From: Pseudomonadota bacterium
Lineage (GTDB): Bacteria > Pseudomonadota > Gammaproteobacteria > Steroidobacterales > MnTg04
Assembly (NCBI GenBank): GCA_022572885.1
Contig: JACZVC010000031.1
Span: 1 to 33,366 of the forward strand
Direction of reading: 5' to 3'
Length of the DNA stretch: 33,366 nucleotides
Shown piece after piece: positions 1 to 7,744 of the stretch (positions are counted from its first letter, which is position 1; the number at the start of each line of letters is the position of its first letter). Made by a program: the position numbers and the translations under genes. The notes beneath the pieces were generated by a model. That model searched no databases. It had not been told where the DNA came from and worked only from the letters and a program-made list of their open reading frames with translations.

Positions 1-130
1 CTGCATTCAGTCTGTTTTGATGGAGGTTAGAGAGGTCCATTCCCTTCGGGAAGTACTGCCTTAGCAGACCATTGGTGTTCTCGTTCGAACCCCGTTGCCA
101 AGGACTTCTTGGATCACAGAATGTCCGTCT
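1..130 (-). pseudogene. IS30-family transposase, C-terminal fragment (runs off left edge)
   Basis: The minus strand reads through an open frame carrying [18 protein letters not shown], followed by [16 protein letters not shown]. This is the hallmark region around the last catalytic Glu of IS30-family DDE transposases. The frame is closed upstream by a stop at 131-133, nine bases before the left end of the IS3-family element. The N-terminal two thirds of the transposase are therefore missing on this side, and I do not find them again to the right of the IS3 element. The rest of the C-terminus lies outside the window. Call: remnant of an older IS30 copy, cut by the IS3 insertion and a later deletion or rearrangement. 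Confidence 0.85.
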
Positions 131-191
131 TCAAACGAATGGGACAGATATGCTGTCAAGCTAAGCGAGTGTTCTGCTCATCATTTTCATA

Positions 192-1172
192 TTACGCGGC
201 GTGCCGTTGATAGTGCAAACGACGTTTCGCGATGGTCCTTTTCTTGATCCTTTTTCTCTTTGTTAAAATCGATTGGCCACGCCCAAAGTAAACATCGGCT
301 GGGGTCAGGTTATTTAAGCTCTCATGGTATCGCTGGTGGTTGTAGTGATCGACGAACGCCTCGATCTGCTTTTCAAGATCACCGGGTAGAAAATAGTTCT
401 CCAGCAATATCCGGTTCTTCAGCGTCTGGTGCCAACGCTCGATCTTGCCCTGCGTTTGCGGATGGTACGGTGCACCGCGAACGTGACTCATCTCATTGTC
501 ATTGATCCAGTCAGCAAGCTCGCCGGAGATGTAACTTGACCCATTGTCGGAGAGTAATCTCGGTTTATGAACGACATCGGCTTGGTCACAGCCTGATGCT
601 TGTAAAGCGAGTTCCAACGTCTCAGTGACATCGCGACTGGTCATCGTACTGCACAACTTCCAGGCAATGACGTAACGCGAGAAGTCATCCAGTATCGTGG
701 ACAGATACATCCAGCCCCAACCGATGATCTTCAGGTACGTGAAGTCCGTCTGCCACTGCTGATTGATGGCCGTGGTCTTGTCGGTGAACTCGCTGGCGGC
801 TTTCATGACGATGAAAGCCGGGCTGGTGATCAGGTCGTGGGCCTTTAATAGCCGGTAAACCGAGCTTTCCGAGACAAAATAGCCTTCGGTATCCGTGAAC
901 GTTACTGCCAGCTCGCGTGGGCTCAGTTCCGGCCTGTCCAGGGCCAGTGTGATTAACCGCTCCCGCACATCATCGGGAATACGGTTCCACACCCGCCCTG
1001 GCAGGGGCGCTTTGTCTTCCAGCGCGTCTTCTCCGTTAAGGCGATAGTGTGCGTACCAACGGTAGAACGTGGTACGCGCAACACCGAGCATATCGAGTGT
1101 CTGCTTGGCCGGAAGGTGCGATCGCTCTACCAGCCGGATGATCTCAAGCTTCTCAGGGGCTGGGTATCTCAT
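192..1172 (-). CDS. IS3-family transposase OrfB (DDE integrase domain)
   Basis: Protein of 326 aa with an N-terminal helix-turn-helix segment (about residues 1-65) and an rve-type integrase core. The catalytic acidic residues are visible as the Asp of QTDFTY (about residue 141), the Asp of LLSDNGSSY (about 210) and the Glu of QGKIERWHQTLK (about 245). A C-terminal basic tail follows, with KRKRIKKR. The start codon overlaps the orfA stop as ATGA, so orfB lies in the -1 frame relative to orfA. It could be made by frameshifting into an OrfAB fusion or by coupled reinitiation. A run of seven A residues on the sense strand (complement of 1201-1207), 30 bases before the overlap, is a candidate slippage site. 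The frame is intact, so the element may still be active. Confidence 0.93.
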   Translation of the reverse strand: MRYPAPEKLEIIRLVERSHLPAKQTLDMLGVARTTFYRWYAHYRLNGEDALEDKAPLPGRVWNRIPDDVRERLITLALDRPELSPRELAVTFTDTEGYFVSESSVYRLLKAHDLITSPAFIVMKAASEFTDKTTAINQQWQTDFTYLKIIGWGWMYLSTILDDFSRYVIAWKLCSTMTSRDVTETLELALQASGCDQADVVHKPRLLSDNGSSYISGELADWINDNEMSHVRGAPYHPQTQGKIERWHQTLKNRILLENYFLPGDLEKQIEAFVDHYNHQRYHESLNNLTPADVYFGRGQSILTKRKRIKKRTIAKRRLHYQRHAA

Positions 1173-1543
1173 TCGAGTTCGCCCCCATCCCCGAGCATGC
1201 TTTTTTTGAGCAGCCGAAGTTCCAGCGTTTGCTCAGCAACCACCTCTTTGAGATCCCGTGCTTCACGCCGCAGATCCGTGACTTCACTCGTGTTGGCCTG
1301 GCGGACAATATCGCCGGCGAGGCGCTTCTTGCCAGCCTCCATGAAGTCCTTGGACCATTTGTAATACAGACTCTGGGCGATGCCTTCTCGCCGACACAGC
1401 TCGGCAATGCTGTCTTCACCACGCAATCCATCCAGAACAATGCGTATTTTCTCCTCCGCACCGTACTGCTTGCGTGTCTTGCGCTTGATGTCGCGAATGG
1501 TCTGTTCTGACGACGAGGGTCGTCCTGTTGGTCTTTGTTTCAT
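1169..1543 (-). CDS. IS3-family transposase OrfA (HTH and leucine-zipper subunit)
   Basis: Protein of 124 aa. It has a basic N-terminus, a helix-turn-helix (about residues 25-65, with KIRIVLDGLRG and AELCRREGIAQSLYYKW) and a C-terminal heptad coiled coil (LRREARDLKEVVAEQTLELRLLKKSML). This is the classic OrfA layout of the IS3 family: sequence-specific binding to the IS ends and dimerisation. The ATG at 1543 is preceded by GAGGAG at good spacing. Expression should start from a promoter near the right inverted repeat. The gene overlaps orfB by four bases. Confidence 0.93.
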   Translation of the reverse strand: MKQRPTGRPSSSEQTIRDIKRKTRKQYGAEEKIRIVLDGLRGEDSIAELCRREGIAQSLYYKWSKDFMEAGKKRLAGDIVRQANTSEVTDLRREARDLKEVVAEQTLELRLLKKSMLGDGGELE

Positions 1544-1605
1544 CTCAACTCCTCAGGTTAGGATGAACAAAAACACTCTCTTAAACCAGAACTAAATCTG
1601 TTCCA

Positions 1606-1922
1606 TAGGTGCTGACGGTATACAACGATAGCTAACTCGTTGAAATCATAGCTTGTTTTCTATTGTTAATACCCCGTAAACCATTGATTTTATTGATCAA
1701 GAGTTAACTGACTTGTCGGTCTTTTTGTAGGCTCTTATACCAATACACGCATTGCGTGTATGTCCGCTTCCCGCATGCCGATGAATGGCCCTCTTGCCCG
1801 TTATTTGACCGTTATTTACGGACAATGCCCTGTTATTGGCCTGTATTAACAGGACCGTAATCACCCGTATTTACGGGTAGACAATGGTCCGCTTTCGGCC
1901 AAAGCCAGCCGTCGAGTTTCGT
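1606..1922. other. Gene-free spacer with several short hairpins
   Basis: No convincing coding frame. It holds a perfect palindrome ATACACGC-ATT-GCGTGTAT (1743-1761). Compact palindromic words follow, such as ACCCGT-ATTT-ACGGGT (around 1865-1880) and CCGTTATTTACGG. One copy of the GGTCCGCTTTCGG repeat word seen again near 10.6 kb lies at about 1886. The high density of short inverted repeats suggests degenerate intergenic repeats rather than a regulated promoter. Confidence 0.5.
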
Positions 1923-2165
1923 TCAGTCCTTGGTATTCGACCACGATCCCTGAATACCTCCAATAAACATAAGAAGGGGTCCGATCGCCAGCGCAGAGAG
2001 AGGATGTTGGTCGACGAATCTAATCGTACTTACGACTGCCATACCTACATGGGTGGAATTCAGTCGTTCCGCCAACCGAGACACCTGATCTGGATCAATA
2101 TAGACAATAAAACCGCCGAGCAATTTAAAGAAGAACAACCAAGCTATAAGCCCTATAATCGCCAT
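1923..2165 (-). CDS. Possible small membrane protein (weak)
   Basis: An 80-aa frame with two hydrophobic stretches: IIGLIAWLFFFKLLGGFIVYI near the N-terminus and ALAIGPLLMFIGGI near the C-terminus. They are separated by a charged stretch with DPDQVSRLAERLNS. The composition looks like a real two-helix membrane protein, while the opposite-strand frame is charged and low in structure. No convincing ribosome binding site precedes the ATG at 2165. The open frame continues upstream for 15 codons to a stop without a better start, so this may be the 3' part of a decayed gene. Not recognised. Confidence 0.35.
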   Translation of the reverse strand: MAIIGLIAWLFFFKLLGGFIVYIDPDQVSRLAERLNSTHVGMAVVSTIRFVDQHPLSALAIGPLLMFIGGIQGSWSNTKD

Positions 2166-2388
2166 CGCCGGAATACTACCAAAGAACGCGGTGACAAAAT
2201 GGTCAGATCACGCATTGCGCCACCATCGTATCAATCAGTGCCAGCATGAAAAGAGTTGGATTCTGCACCGATTCATGCGACAAAGTAGGAATTCGCCACA
2301 GACAGGCGGTTCAGGAATGCAGAATGAGGGCAATAGGGTGAAATAGACACTGAGCCCGGAAAGAACGATTTCCAGGAAGGAAGTGGAG

Positions 2389-2775
2389 ATGTCATTCATC
2401 TATCCCGAAGTTCGGGATTTCGAGCACTCAAAAAAGACCGCCCGCTTCCGAGTAGTGGTGATCGAAAAAGCATACAATTCTGTTGATGAGAGCAAAAGTA
2501 CGACTGAAGAACTGGAGGAGTTCCATCTCGAATTGAGGCAGGAAAAGAAGGGCGATTTCTCACTTCGCCATGCTAACGACACTTCTGATTGGAATTTCCC
2601 GCTGGTCTCTGACAGCATTTCCGGCAGCGTTGTTTTATTCTTTCGTCTGCCGTCACAGCAGAACTTTGATACCAGGATGTACATCAACATTGTATTCAAC
2701 TGGTTGGGAAAGTGGAAGTTCATAAAGTTCGATAATGCGGTTCACTACGGAACTTTCAGGAAGAAACTGAAATGA
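2389..2775 (+). CDS. Hypothetical protein, 128 aa
   Basis: I choose the ATG at 2389 because AGGAAGGA lies about 8 bases upstream. A GTG two codons earlier is too close to that site. The protein has no signal peptide and no clear membrane helix. It is rich in charged residues (KKTARFRVVVIEKAY, STTEELEEFHLELRQEKKG) and ends in a basic tail (YGTFRKKLK). Alternating hydrophobic and polar residues suggest a beta-rich soluble domain. It stands alone between hairpin-rich DNA and a broken gene. Function unknown. Confidence 0.6.
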   Translation: MSFIYPEVRDFEHSKKTARFRVVVIEKAYNSVDESKSTTEELEEFHLELRQEKKGDFSLRHANDTSDWNFPLVSDSISGSVVLFFRLPSQQNFDTRMYINIVFNWLGKWKFIKFDNAVHYGTFRKKLK

Positions 2776-2843
2776 TGTGACTGCAGTTGCCCGCGAGTTC
2801 AGAACAGTTGAAAGCTGCCCAATCGGAACGAGGTGACATCGGC

Positions 2844-3180
2844 ATGCTTGGAAGCCACAAGTGGAAAAGTCGAAAACTGCGGTTCAGATCGCTATGCGCG
2901 GCGGCAGCCACCATCGTCTCCCTTGATATGGGCTCAGGGCTCAGCTCTGGCGGAGGAGTGGTGGCAAGCGCTGGAACGCGAGATCATGCAGGCACACGCC
3001 TGTGACGTTCACGCCACGCGGATCGTCTCTGATCGAGAAACGAAACGGCTTCATTTGTTCATGGTGATGGTCGTTTGTGCCGACAAAAGAACCTTCACGG
3101 CAATTCGACTGAACGAGGACCCCTATTTCTTCGAACGGTTCGGTGCGGGTGAGGTCAGGGCCTGTCCAAAACTCGAATAG
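2844..3180 (+). pseudogene. Small secreted-protein gene split by a 7-bp tandem duplication
   Basis: The frame from the ATG at 2844 (GAGG about 10 bases upstream) encodes a basic start and a hydrophobic segment, KLRFRSLCAAAATIVSLDMG, typical of a signal peptide. It then runs into a short nonsense tail. The +1 frame then carries SALAEEWWQALEREIMQ and continues to the TAG at 3178-3180. At the switch point the word GGGCTCA occurs twice in tandem (2930-2936 and 2937-2943). Removing one copy joins both frames into a protein of about 109 aa whose signal peptide ends in the cleavage motif SALA before EEWW. The mature part contains a hydrophobic strand (LHLFMVMVVC) and three cysteines. Function unknown. 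It may be a pseudogene, a phase-variable gene or a sequencing error. Confidence 0.55.
2930..2943 (+). repeat. 7-bp tandem duplication GGGCTCA x2
   Basis: Two perfect adjacent copies of GGGCTCA. Because 7 is not a multiple of 3, the second copy shifts the frame of the surrounding small secreted-protein gene exactly where its signal peptide meets the mature protein. Confidence 0.85.
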
Positions 3181-3235
3181 ACAGGACCATCCGACGACGT
3201 GCCATACATTTGCCCCGACCGGGGACGAGCAGGCT

Positions 3236-3835
3236 TTAGAAGCCTGTCGCCTCGCATTCTTTTTGATCGGCTGGCCAAAGTGAGATCCTGCCAACAGCCT
3301 CTGCCCCCCTAACCGCTAACCACTGCAAGGCGCCGACAAAATAACGATCCATAAAACAATCCGTTCCATTCCGGAGCGGTTTTCCATCGGTGACAGCGAT
3401 CAGGGGGAAAACGCTGGTAACGGCCCCGAAATCCTGAACCGTGTTTTTCTCGATGTCGCACTTGCCAGCCTTGAGTTCGTCGGTCGTGCAAAGGATAGGC
3501 CCGAGAATAGCTGGTCGGCCCGGCAATATCTCTCGCGATTGAGTGGGACAAATCCAGTTGTCGTCGGAATCAATCTTACAGCTTTCGCGCACAACAAATG
3601 CATCTGGATTATCGGTCTTTATGCGCATTTCGCCGGCTTCAGCATCCAAAATGTGGGTGTAGGTATCTTCGGCCTCGCATTTTGGCATGCCCTGAAATTC
3701 ACCCCAGGATTCGAGACAGCGCACCGGGTACACCGTCAGCTCGTTTCCTTCGAAATTCACAACGTCAAACGCAAAAAGCGCGTACGCGCCGCCGCCGAGA
3801 ACTCCCAAGGCTATCAGGCGCTCAATAAGGGTCAT
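3236..3835 (-). CDS. Membrane-anchored seven-cysteine protein, paralogue A
   Basis: Protein of 199 aa with one N-terminal membrane helix (residues about 5-25, LIALGVLGGGAYALFAF) and an extracytoplasmic domain. Shared motifs with the neighbour at 3887-4528 occur in the same order: TVYPVRC, PKC, YTHILDA, SC, WICP, ILCT, KC, FPLIAVTDGKPLR, DC, RYFVGALQW, ISLWP. All seven domain cysteines are conserved between the two, so they may form disulfides or bind a ligand in the periplasm. The gene is last in the minus-strand operon, 51 bases after its paralogue. The start at 3835 has only a weak upstream purine stretch. I do not recognise the family. Confidence 0.8.
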   Translation of the reverse strand: MTLIERLIALGVLGGGAYALFAFDVVNFEGNELTVYPVRCLESWGEFQGMPKCEAEDTYTHILDAEAGEMRIKTDNPDAFVVRESCKIDSDDNWICPTQSREILPGRPAILGPILCTTDELKAGKCDIEKNTVQDFGAVTSVFPLIAVTDGKPLRNGTDCFMDRYFVGALQWLAVRGAEAVGRISLWPADQKECEATGF

Positions 3836-3886
3836 ATTTCCACTTTCGCAACAAGAGTTTCAGCCCTGCGTTTCCACTTTCGCCAC

Positions 3887-4528
3887 CTACCCTAGGCACA
3901 GCGATCGCACCGTCTCGGGATTGACCGGCCAGAGAGAAATCCCGCCCACAAACACTCCAGTCCGGAGAAGCATCCAATGCATACCATGAACAAAATAGCG
4001 TCCTTCCACGCAGGCCTCGCCTACCCTTACGGCTTTCCCATCAACAACAACTATCATAGGAAGGAACGTCCGAAACTCTCCGAACTTCAGCTGCTGGATC
4101 TGGCACGCTCTGATCCGCATCTGCTCAGGCGTGCACAAGATCTGGCGGCGCGAACCTTGAATGCCCAATCCCGTTACTACCGCCTCGAATGGACACGACC
4201 ACTCGCGGACCGAAATGACGTTACAGCCAATTCGCACCGAGTCCTCGCTCGCGAACTGCCCCTTGGGGCGCACCTCATTCTTTGCCACGTCCACCACATA
4301 GGTATAATGGGCTGCGGTAACGCATTTGGGCGAACCGAAAAAATCGCGACTGCCGGAATATTCACCCGGCATCAATTCGCACCGGACGGGGTAAAAGGTA
4401 TATTCATCGCCAATGCCGAAAGACTCAGGATTGTTAAAGAAAAATATGACAGTTGACAGAAACAAGCCCGCTATTAGCACTCGAAAAACACCGCCGAGAA
4501 AAGCAAGAGTCTTTTTCAGAATCCACAT
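3887..4528 (-). CDS. Membrane-anchored seven-cysteine protein, paralogue B
   Basis: I choose the ATG at 4528 (MWILKKTLAFLGG) because GAGAGGA lies 7 bases upstream. The open frame extends 18 codons further without such a site. The 213-aa protein has one N-terminal membrane helix (FRVLIAGLFLSTVIFFF) and a periplasmic domain homologous to the next gene: TFYPVRC, SPKC, YTYVVDV, GC, WSCP, ILCT, AC, FLPMIVVVDGKAVR, AC, RYFVHGMHW, GGISLWP. Tandem duplication of the family in one operon suggests a heterodimer or two versions of the same binding domain. It follows the 1043-aa TPR gene by 84 bases. Function unknown. Confidence 0.8.
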   Translation of the reverse strand: MWILKKTLAFLGGVFRVLIAGLFLSTVIFFFNNPESFGIGDEYTFYPVRCELMPGEYSGSRDFFGSPKCVTAAHYTYVVDVAKNEVRPKGQFASEDSVRIGCNVISVREWSCPFEAVVTGLGIQGSRRQILCTPEQMRIRACQIQQLKFGEFRTFLPMIVVVDGKAVRVGEACVEGRYFVHGMHWMLLRTGVFVGGISLWPVNPETVRSLCLG

Positions 4529-4612
4529 TCCACAGTCCTCTCTTAGAGAGCTGCCAATTAATGTAGCGCGCGCACGCGCCAACCTCTTGGCGCGGATACT
4601 AACCTCCTACGA

Positions 4613-7600
4613 TTAGTCGCAGGCCCCACGTAAAGGCGCCTCGGTCTGCGGCACGACAAGATGCGGATCGAGCCGTCGCGCTTCTATCAAATCGGATCTT
4701 GCTCTGGTGCAGTTTCCGAGCTTCGCATGAACAGCCGCGCGATAAGCGTAATTTTCTCTAGACGGCTCGAGCTCTATCGCTTTACTCGCATCATTCAGTG
4801 CTGCGGCCAAGTTACCCAACATATAATTTACTTTCGAATGCACATACCACCCGAAAGCAAAATCGGGATGTCGCCGTATTACGTTTGATGCCTGCTGCAA
4901 TACGGGCCGCAGGTTCGCTCCTTCCCCCACGGCCTTGGCGATTGCCGCGCGGATTGCCCGGGCCTGGACTTCGAGTGCCGGCGCAAGGGGCAAATCCTCG
5001 TCAATCGAGCCAGCCTCCATGGTTTCTTCGATCGCCCGGCTCAATTCGTTCTGCAGGTTGGAATAATCTTCATAACTCTGAAAGCCACCCGGCTCCATAA
5101 CGACCTGGGCTCGTGACAGCCGCTGCATGGCGCTCACTGCCAGTGCGTAGGCAAGGGTTTCGGCAGCACCGTCGGTGCCCAGCCTCAGGTCCCTCCGGTA
5201 ACTTCGGATCGCCTGGATCAGGTTACGTCGCGCCCTGCGGCCGGTTCGGTCCTCGTCGGCCCAAAACAGTGCCATGCGCCCATCGCCGTTATCATGCCAG
5301 AGTTCGTTGGACCAATTGGCATAATCGATAGCCGTACGCGGATCGCCTGACAGAATAAGGTGGTGCGCAATGGTGCTGTATTGCTGGCTTAGATGAACAA
5401 TATCCTCCAGCTGCGCTTGGGCCAGAAATTGCTGTGGGCCGGAGAGCCATTCGACGTCCATCGCAGCCAAAGAAACAGCCGGATCGTCGGGGTTTAATCG
5501 TCGTGCCTGCTCCATCGCGTTCCTGGCCTCTGTATAGTGGCCTGCGCGGGCCTCTACGGCTGCCAGATCAATCCAAATCCGAATATCGAAGGGGTCAAGT
5601 TCTACTGCTCGCCCAAAGGCACGGGCGGCCCCTGCATAGTTTTGCTCGCCCATGGCCCGCACGCCTTCGCTGACAGCACGAAGCAGGCCCGGTGGGGACG
5701 AATCCTCCTGCTCCGGCAGTGTGAGGACCAGGTCCACCTCCTTCGACATTCCACTTTCGTCGGCAAACGCGTCGACCGCCTGTTCCAAGGCTCTGCTCAT
5801 CCGCTGGCCAAAGCCGCCGAGTGACCTGCTTGAGGCTCGCGCCGCCAGCTCGACTCCCCCGGCCACCCGCAGCCCCGAGCCATCGGAGAGGGTTACGCTT
5901 ACGGCCGGAAAATAACGGGGCACGGCCTCCGTTCCTTCAAGGGACCTGTAAGCAAGATCCGATATTCCTTTAAGTAGCTCATTATCAATACCGGCTCGCA
6001 CCCAAATCGTTGCCACGCTGGCCAGATCGACCAGCCCCTGAAGGCGAATGAATATTCCGCCGGGTTGGATATCCTGCCGTAACTGAAGTATCGAATAGAG
6101 GCCCGCGAATTGCCGTGCGGCATCCTCGGCCATTTCGTTGCCGCGTCCCGTGCCCTGGAATTCTCCGCGCGAAACAGTCATGGCCTCGGTCTTTAGGTCG
6201 ACGCCGGTTTCGAACAGGACTGACCTGCCACTTGCCGAAACATGCACGGTGCCCGGCGACAACGGTTTTGGCGTTAACCAGAATCGTGAAAGAAAACCCC
6301 CTGTCGTACGTCCTTCGAGCCGGGTCGACATTGGCGTAAACTCGATACCGCTTAATACGTTGCCCCCAAGCATGATCTCCTTCATCGCGTAATCTGCGTT
6401 GATCAGAATGCGCGCTGGCACCGAATCGGATGGAAGATTCTCGATGCGCGAATATTGGGGACCTTCCAGGCGATCTGGCATCGGGTCCAGAGAGACCTGC
6501 GGCCACAGCCCCTCGGCCCAAACTGCACGCAATATGAGTATCAGGCTGTCAATATCAATGCGGTTGCGCGGTTCCTTCGCGGCAGCACCGACGAGAATAA
6601 TGTCGCTGCGATCGGCCGAAAAAACGAACCCGTGGACTCGCGAGATTGCTCCAGGATAGCGAAGATGCTCCGGCAGTTTACCCCAGGCACCAACGTGGCG
6701 CTGAGCAGCCTCATACAACCGTCGCAATGAAATAATAACTGGCCGGTTGACGCGCTCAAGCGCACCGCCGCCCTCCAGTCCATTGACCCCGGCCAGCATC
6801 AGCGCATTCAGGGTCACTTCGAGCCGCACGCCACCCACTTCCCTGACGCGCGCGCGAACGACGGGATCGCTTAGCGCATCGATCAGAGACGATGTCGGTT
6901 CTACACTCGTGCCCACGCCTGACGGGGCCGGCACGGTTATGAAAAGCTCTTTTCGTGGAGCGCCGGGCTGGGCGTCTTCAACTGCGCGATAGAGCGGGGT
7001 GAGGTCAATTCTACCGCCTTCTTTCAAAATAATGCGCTCGCCATCCTCATCGTAGATGAGATGCCATTCCTGATCGAAAAATGGCGTTCCCGCGTCTTCG
7101 GGTGGAGCCTGGTCCTCCGTCCGACGCTGTTCCAGGGCATCTTGCCAGCCGGTGACGCCGCCCCGGTTGAGAATTTCGTTGGCCTGCCTGAGAGCGTCAG
7201 AATCTCCAAGATTGATTCCTTTGCGTTGCTGAGCACCGGGACCGCTGGACAACGTGTCCACAACATTCGCTGCCCGGTTTGCATAGGACCGAGCTTGGGT
7301 TATTTTCCGGGCTGCGTCTTTATAGAGCTGTTGCTTCGCGACCGGGTCGGCCTCGTTTTCCGCTAGTGCGACCGAACGCTGGGCGGCTTCGACCAACTGC
7401 AATGAGGCCTCATGGTAGCTTTCAACGTTGCCTATGAAATCTGTCGCACTGACCGCCTCTCCCGATACAGGTCTGCCAACGCCACCGCTATCCTCTCCGC
7501 CACCGCTATCCAGTTTTGCGGCGGCTTCGCGCAACTGGGCCAACCGGTTTTTCAGCGCTGCATTTTGTCCCCCGAGCAACTTCAGATCTTGGGAGCAAAG

Positions 7601-7744
7601 AGCATTAATCTCCTGGAAATCGCTGTTGGTCTCACCACTTGTGGATGACTCAAATGTCTGAGCCCCAGAGTCCTGTGCCGGTGCGACCGACGGCACTGCC
7701 AGCAGTGCGGTCGCCAGCACCAGCGAACAGAGACGTTTACTCAT
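4613..7744 (-). CDS. Large exported TPR-repeat protein, 1043 aa
   Basis: The N-terminus is a signal peptide (SLVLATALLAVPSVAPAQ, cleavage near residue 23). A coiled-coil-prone segment follows (about 50-160, LKLLGGQNAALKNRLAQLR). A long middle region (about 220-680) includes VHGFVFSADRSDIILVG and ILINADYAMKEIMLGG; this part vaguely resembles DUF1598-type proteins, a weak impression. The C-terminus has TPR units at about 690-760 (YAGAARAFGRAVELDP, YTEARNAMEQARRLNPDDP) and 955-1030 (LAAALNDASKAIELEP, RARSDLIEARRLDPH). TPRs usually scaffold protein complexes, so this may organise the operon's products in the periplasm. Its ATG overlaps the stop of the upstream gene as ATGA, implying translational coupling. 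No enzymatic motif seen. Confidence 0.88.
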   Translation of the reverse strand: MSKRLCSLVLATALLAVPSVAPAQDSGAQTFESSTSGETNSDFQEINALCSQDLKLLGGQNAALKNRLAQLREAAAKLDSGGGEDSGGVGRPVSGEAVSATDFIGNVESYHEASLQLVEAAQRSVALAENEADPVAKQQLYKDAARKITQARSYANRAANVVDTLSSGPGAQQRKGINLGDSDALRQANEILNRGGVTGWQDALEQRRTEDQAPPEDAGTPFFDQEWHLIYDEDGERIILKEGGRIDLTPLYRAVEDAQPGAPRKELFITVPAPSGVGTSVEPTSSLIDALSDPVVRARVREVGGVRLEVTLNALMLAGVNGLEGGGALERVNRPVIISLRRLYEAAQRHVGAWGKLPEHLRYPGAISRVHGFVFSADRSDIILVGAAAKEPRNRIDIDSLILILRAVWAEGLWPQVSLDPMPDRLEGPQYSRIENLPSDSVPARILINADYAMKEIMLGGNVLSGIEFTPMSTRLEGRTTGGFLSRFWLTPKPLSPGTVHVSASGRSVLFETGVDLKTEAMTVSRGEFQGTGRGNEMAEDAARQFAGLYSILQLRQDIQPGGIFIRLQGLVDLASVATIWVRAGIDNELLKGISDLAYRSLEGTEAVPRYFPAVSVTLSDGSGLRVAGGVELAARASSRSLGGFGQRMSRALEQAVDAFADESGMSKEVDLVLTLPEQEDSSPPGLLRAVSEGVRAMGEQNYAGAARAFGRAVELDPFDIRIWIDLAAVEARAGHYTEARNAMEQARRLNPDDPAVSLAAMDVEWLSGPQQFLAQAQLEDIVHLSQQYSTIAHHLILSGDPRTAIDYANWSNELWHDNGDGRMALFWADEDRTGRRARRNLIQAIRSYRRDLRLGTDGAAETLAYALAVSAMQRLSRAQVVMEPGGFQSYEDYSNLQNELSRAIEETMEAGSIDEDLPLAPALEVQARAIRAAIAKAVGEGANLRPVLQQASNVIRRHPDFAFGWYVHSKVNYMLGNLAAALNDASKAIELEPSRENYAYRAAVHAKLGNCTRARSDLIEARRLDPHLVVPQTEAPLRGACD

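Larger units (their letters stand above)
140..1605 (-). mobile_element. IS3-family insertion sequence, apparently complete
   Basis: The element contains the overlapping reading frames orfA and orfB on the minus strand. The ends form imperfect inverted repeats: the left end starts TGGGACAGATATG at 140, and the right end read inward from 1605 starts TGGAACAGATTTAG. The two agree at most positions over about 33 bases, including a shared TAAG-GAGTGT block. Both ends have the TG...CA termini typical of the IS3 family. Length is about 1466 bp, normal for the family. I see no clear 3-4 bp target duplication: flanks read GAA on the left and TAG on the right, which fits a rearranged insertion site. 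Confidence 0.85.

Noticed and set aside
1884-2249. 121-aa plus-strand frame
   Set aside because: Very basic, repetitive composition, starts inside an intergenic repeat and lies opposite the more protein-like membrane frame.
2941-3294. 117-aa minus-strand frame over the small secreted-protein gene
   Set aside because: No ribosome site, overlaps the end of the seven-cysteine gene, and the plus strand has a signal peptide and cleavage motif that explain the region better.
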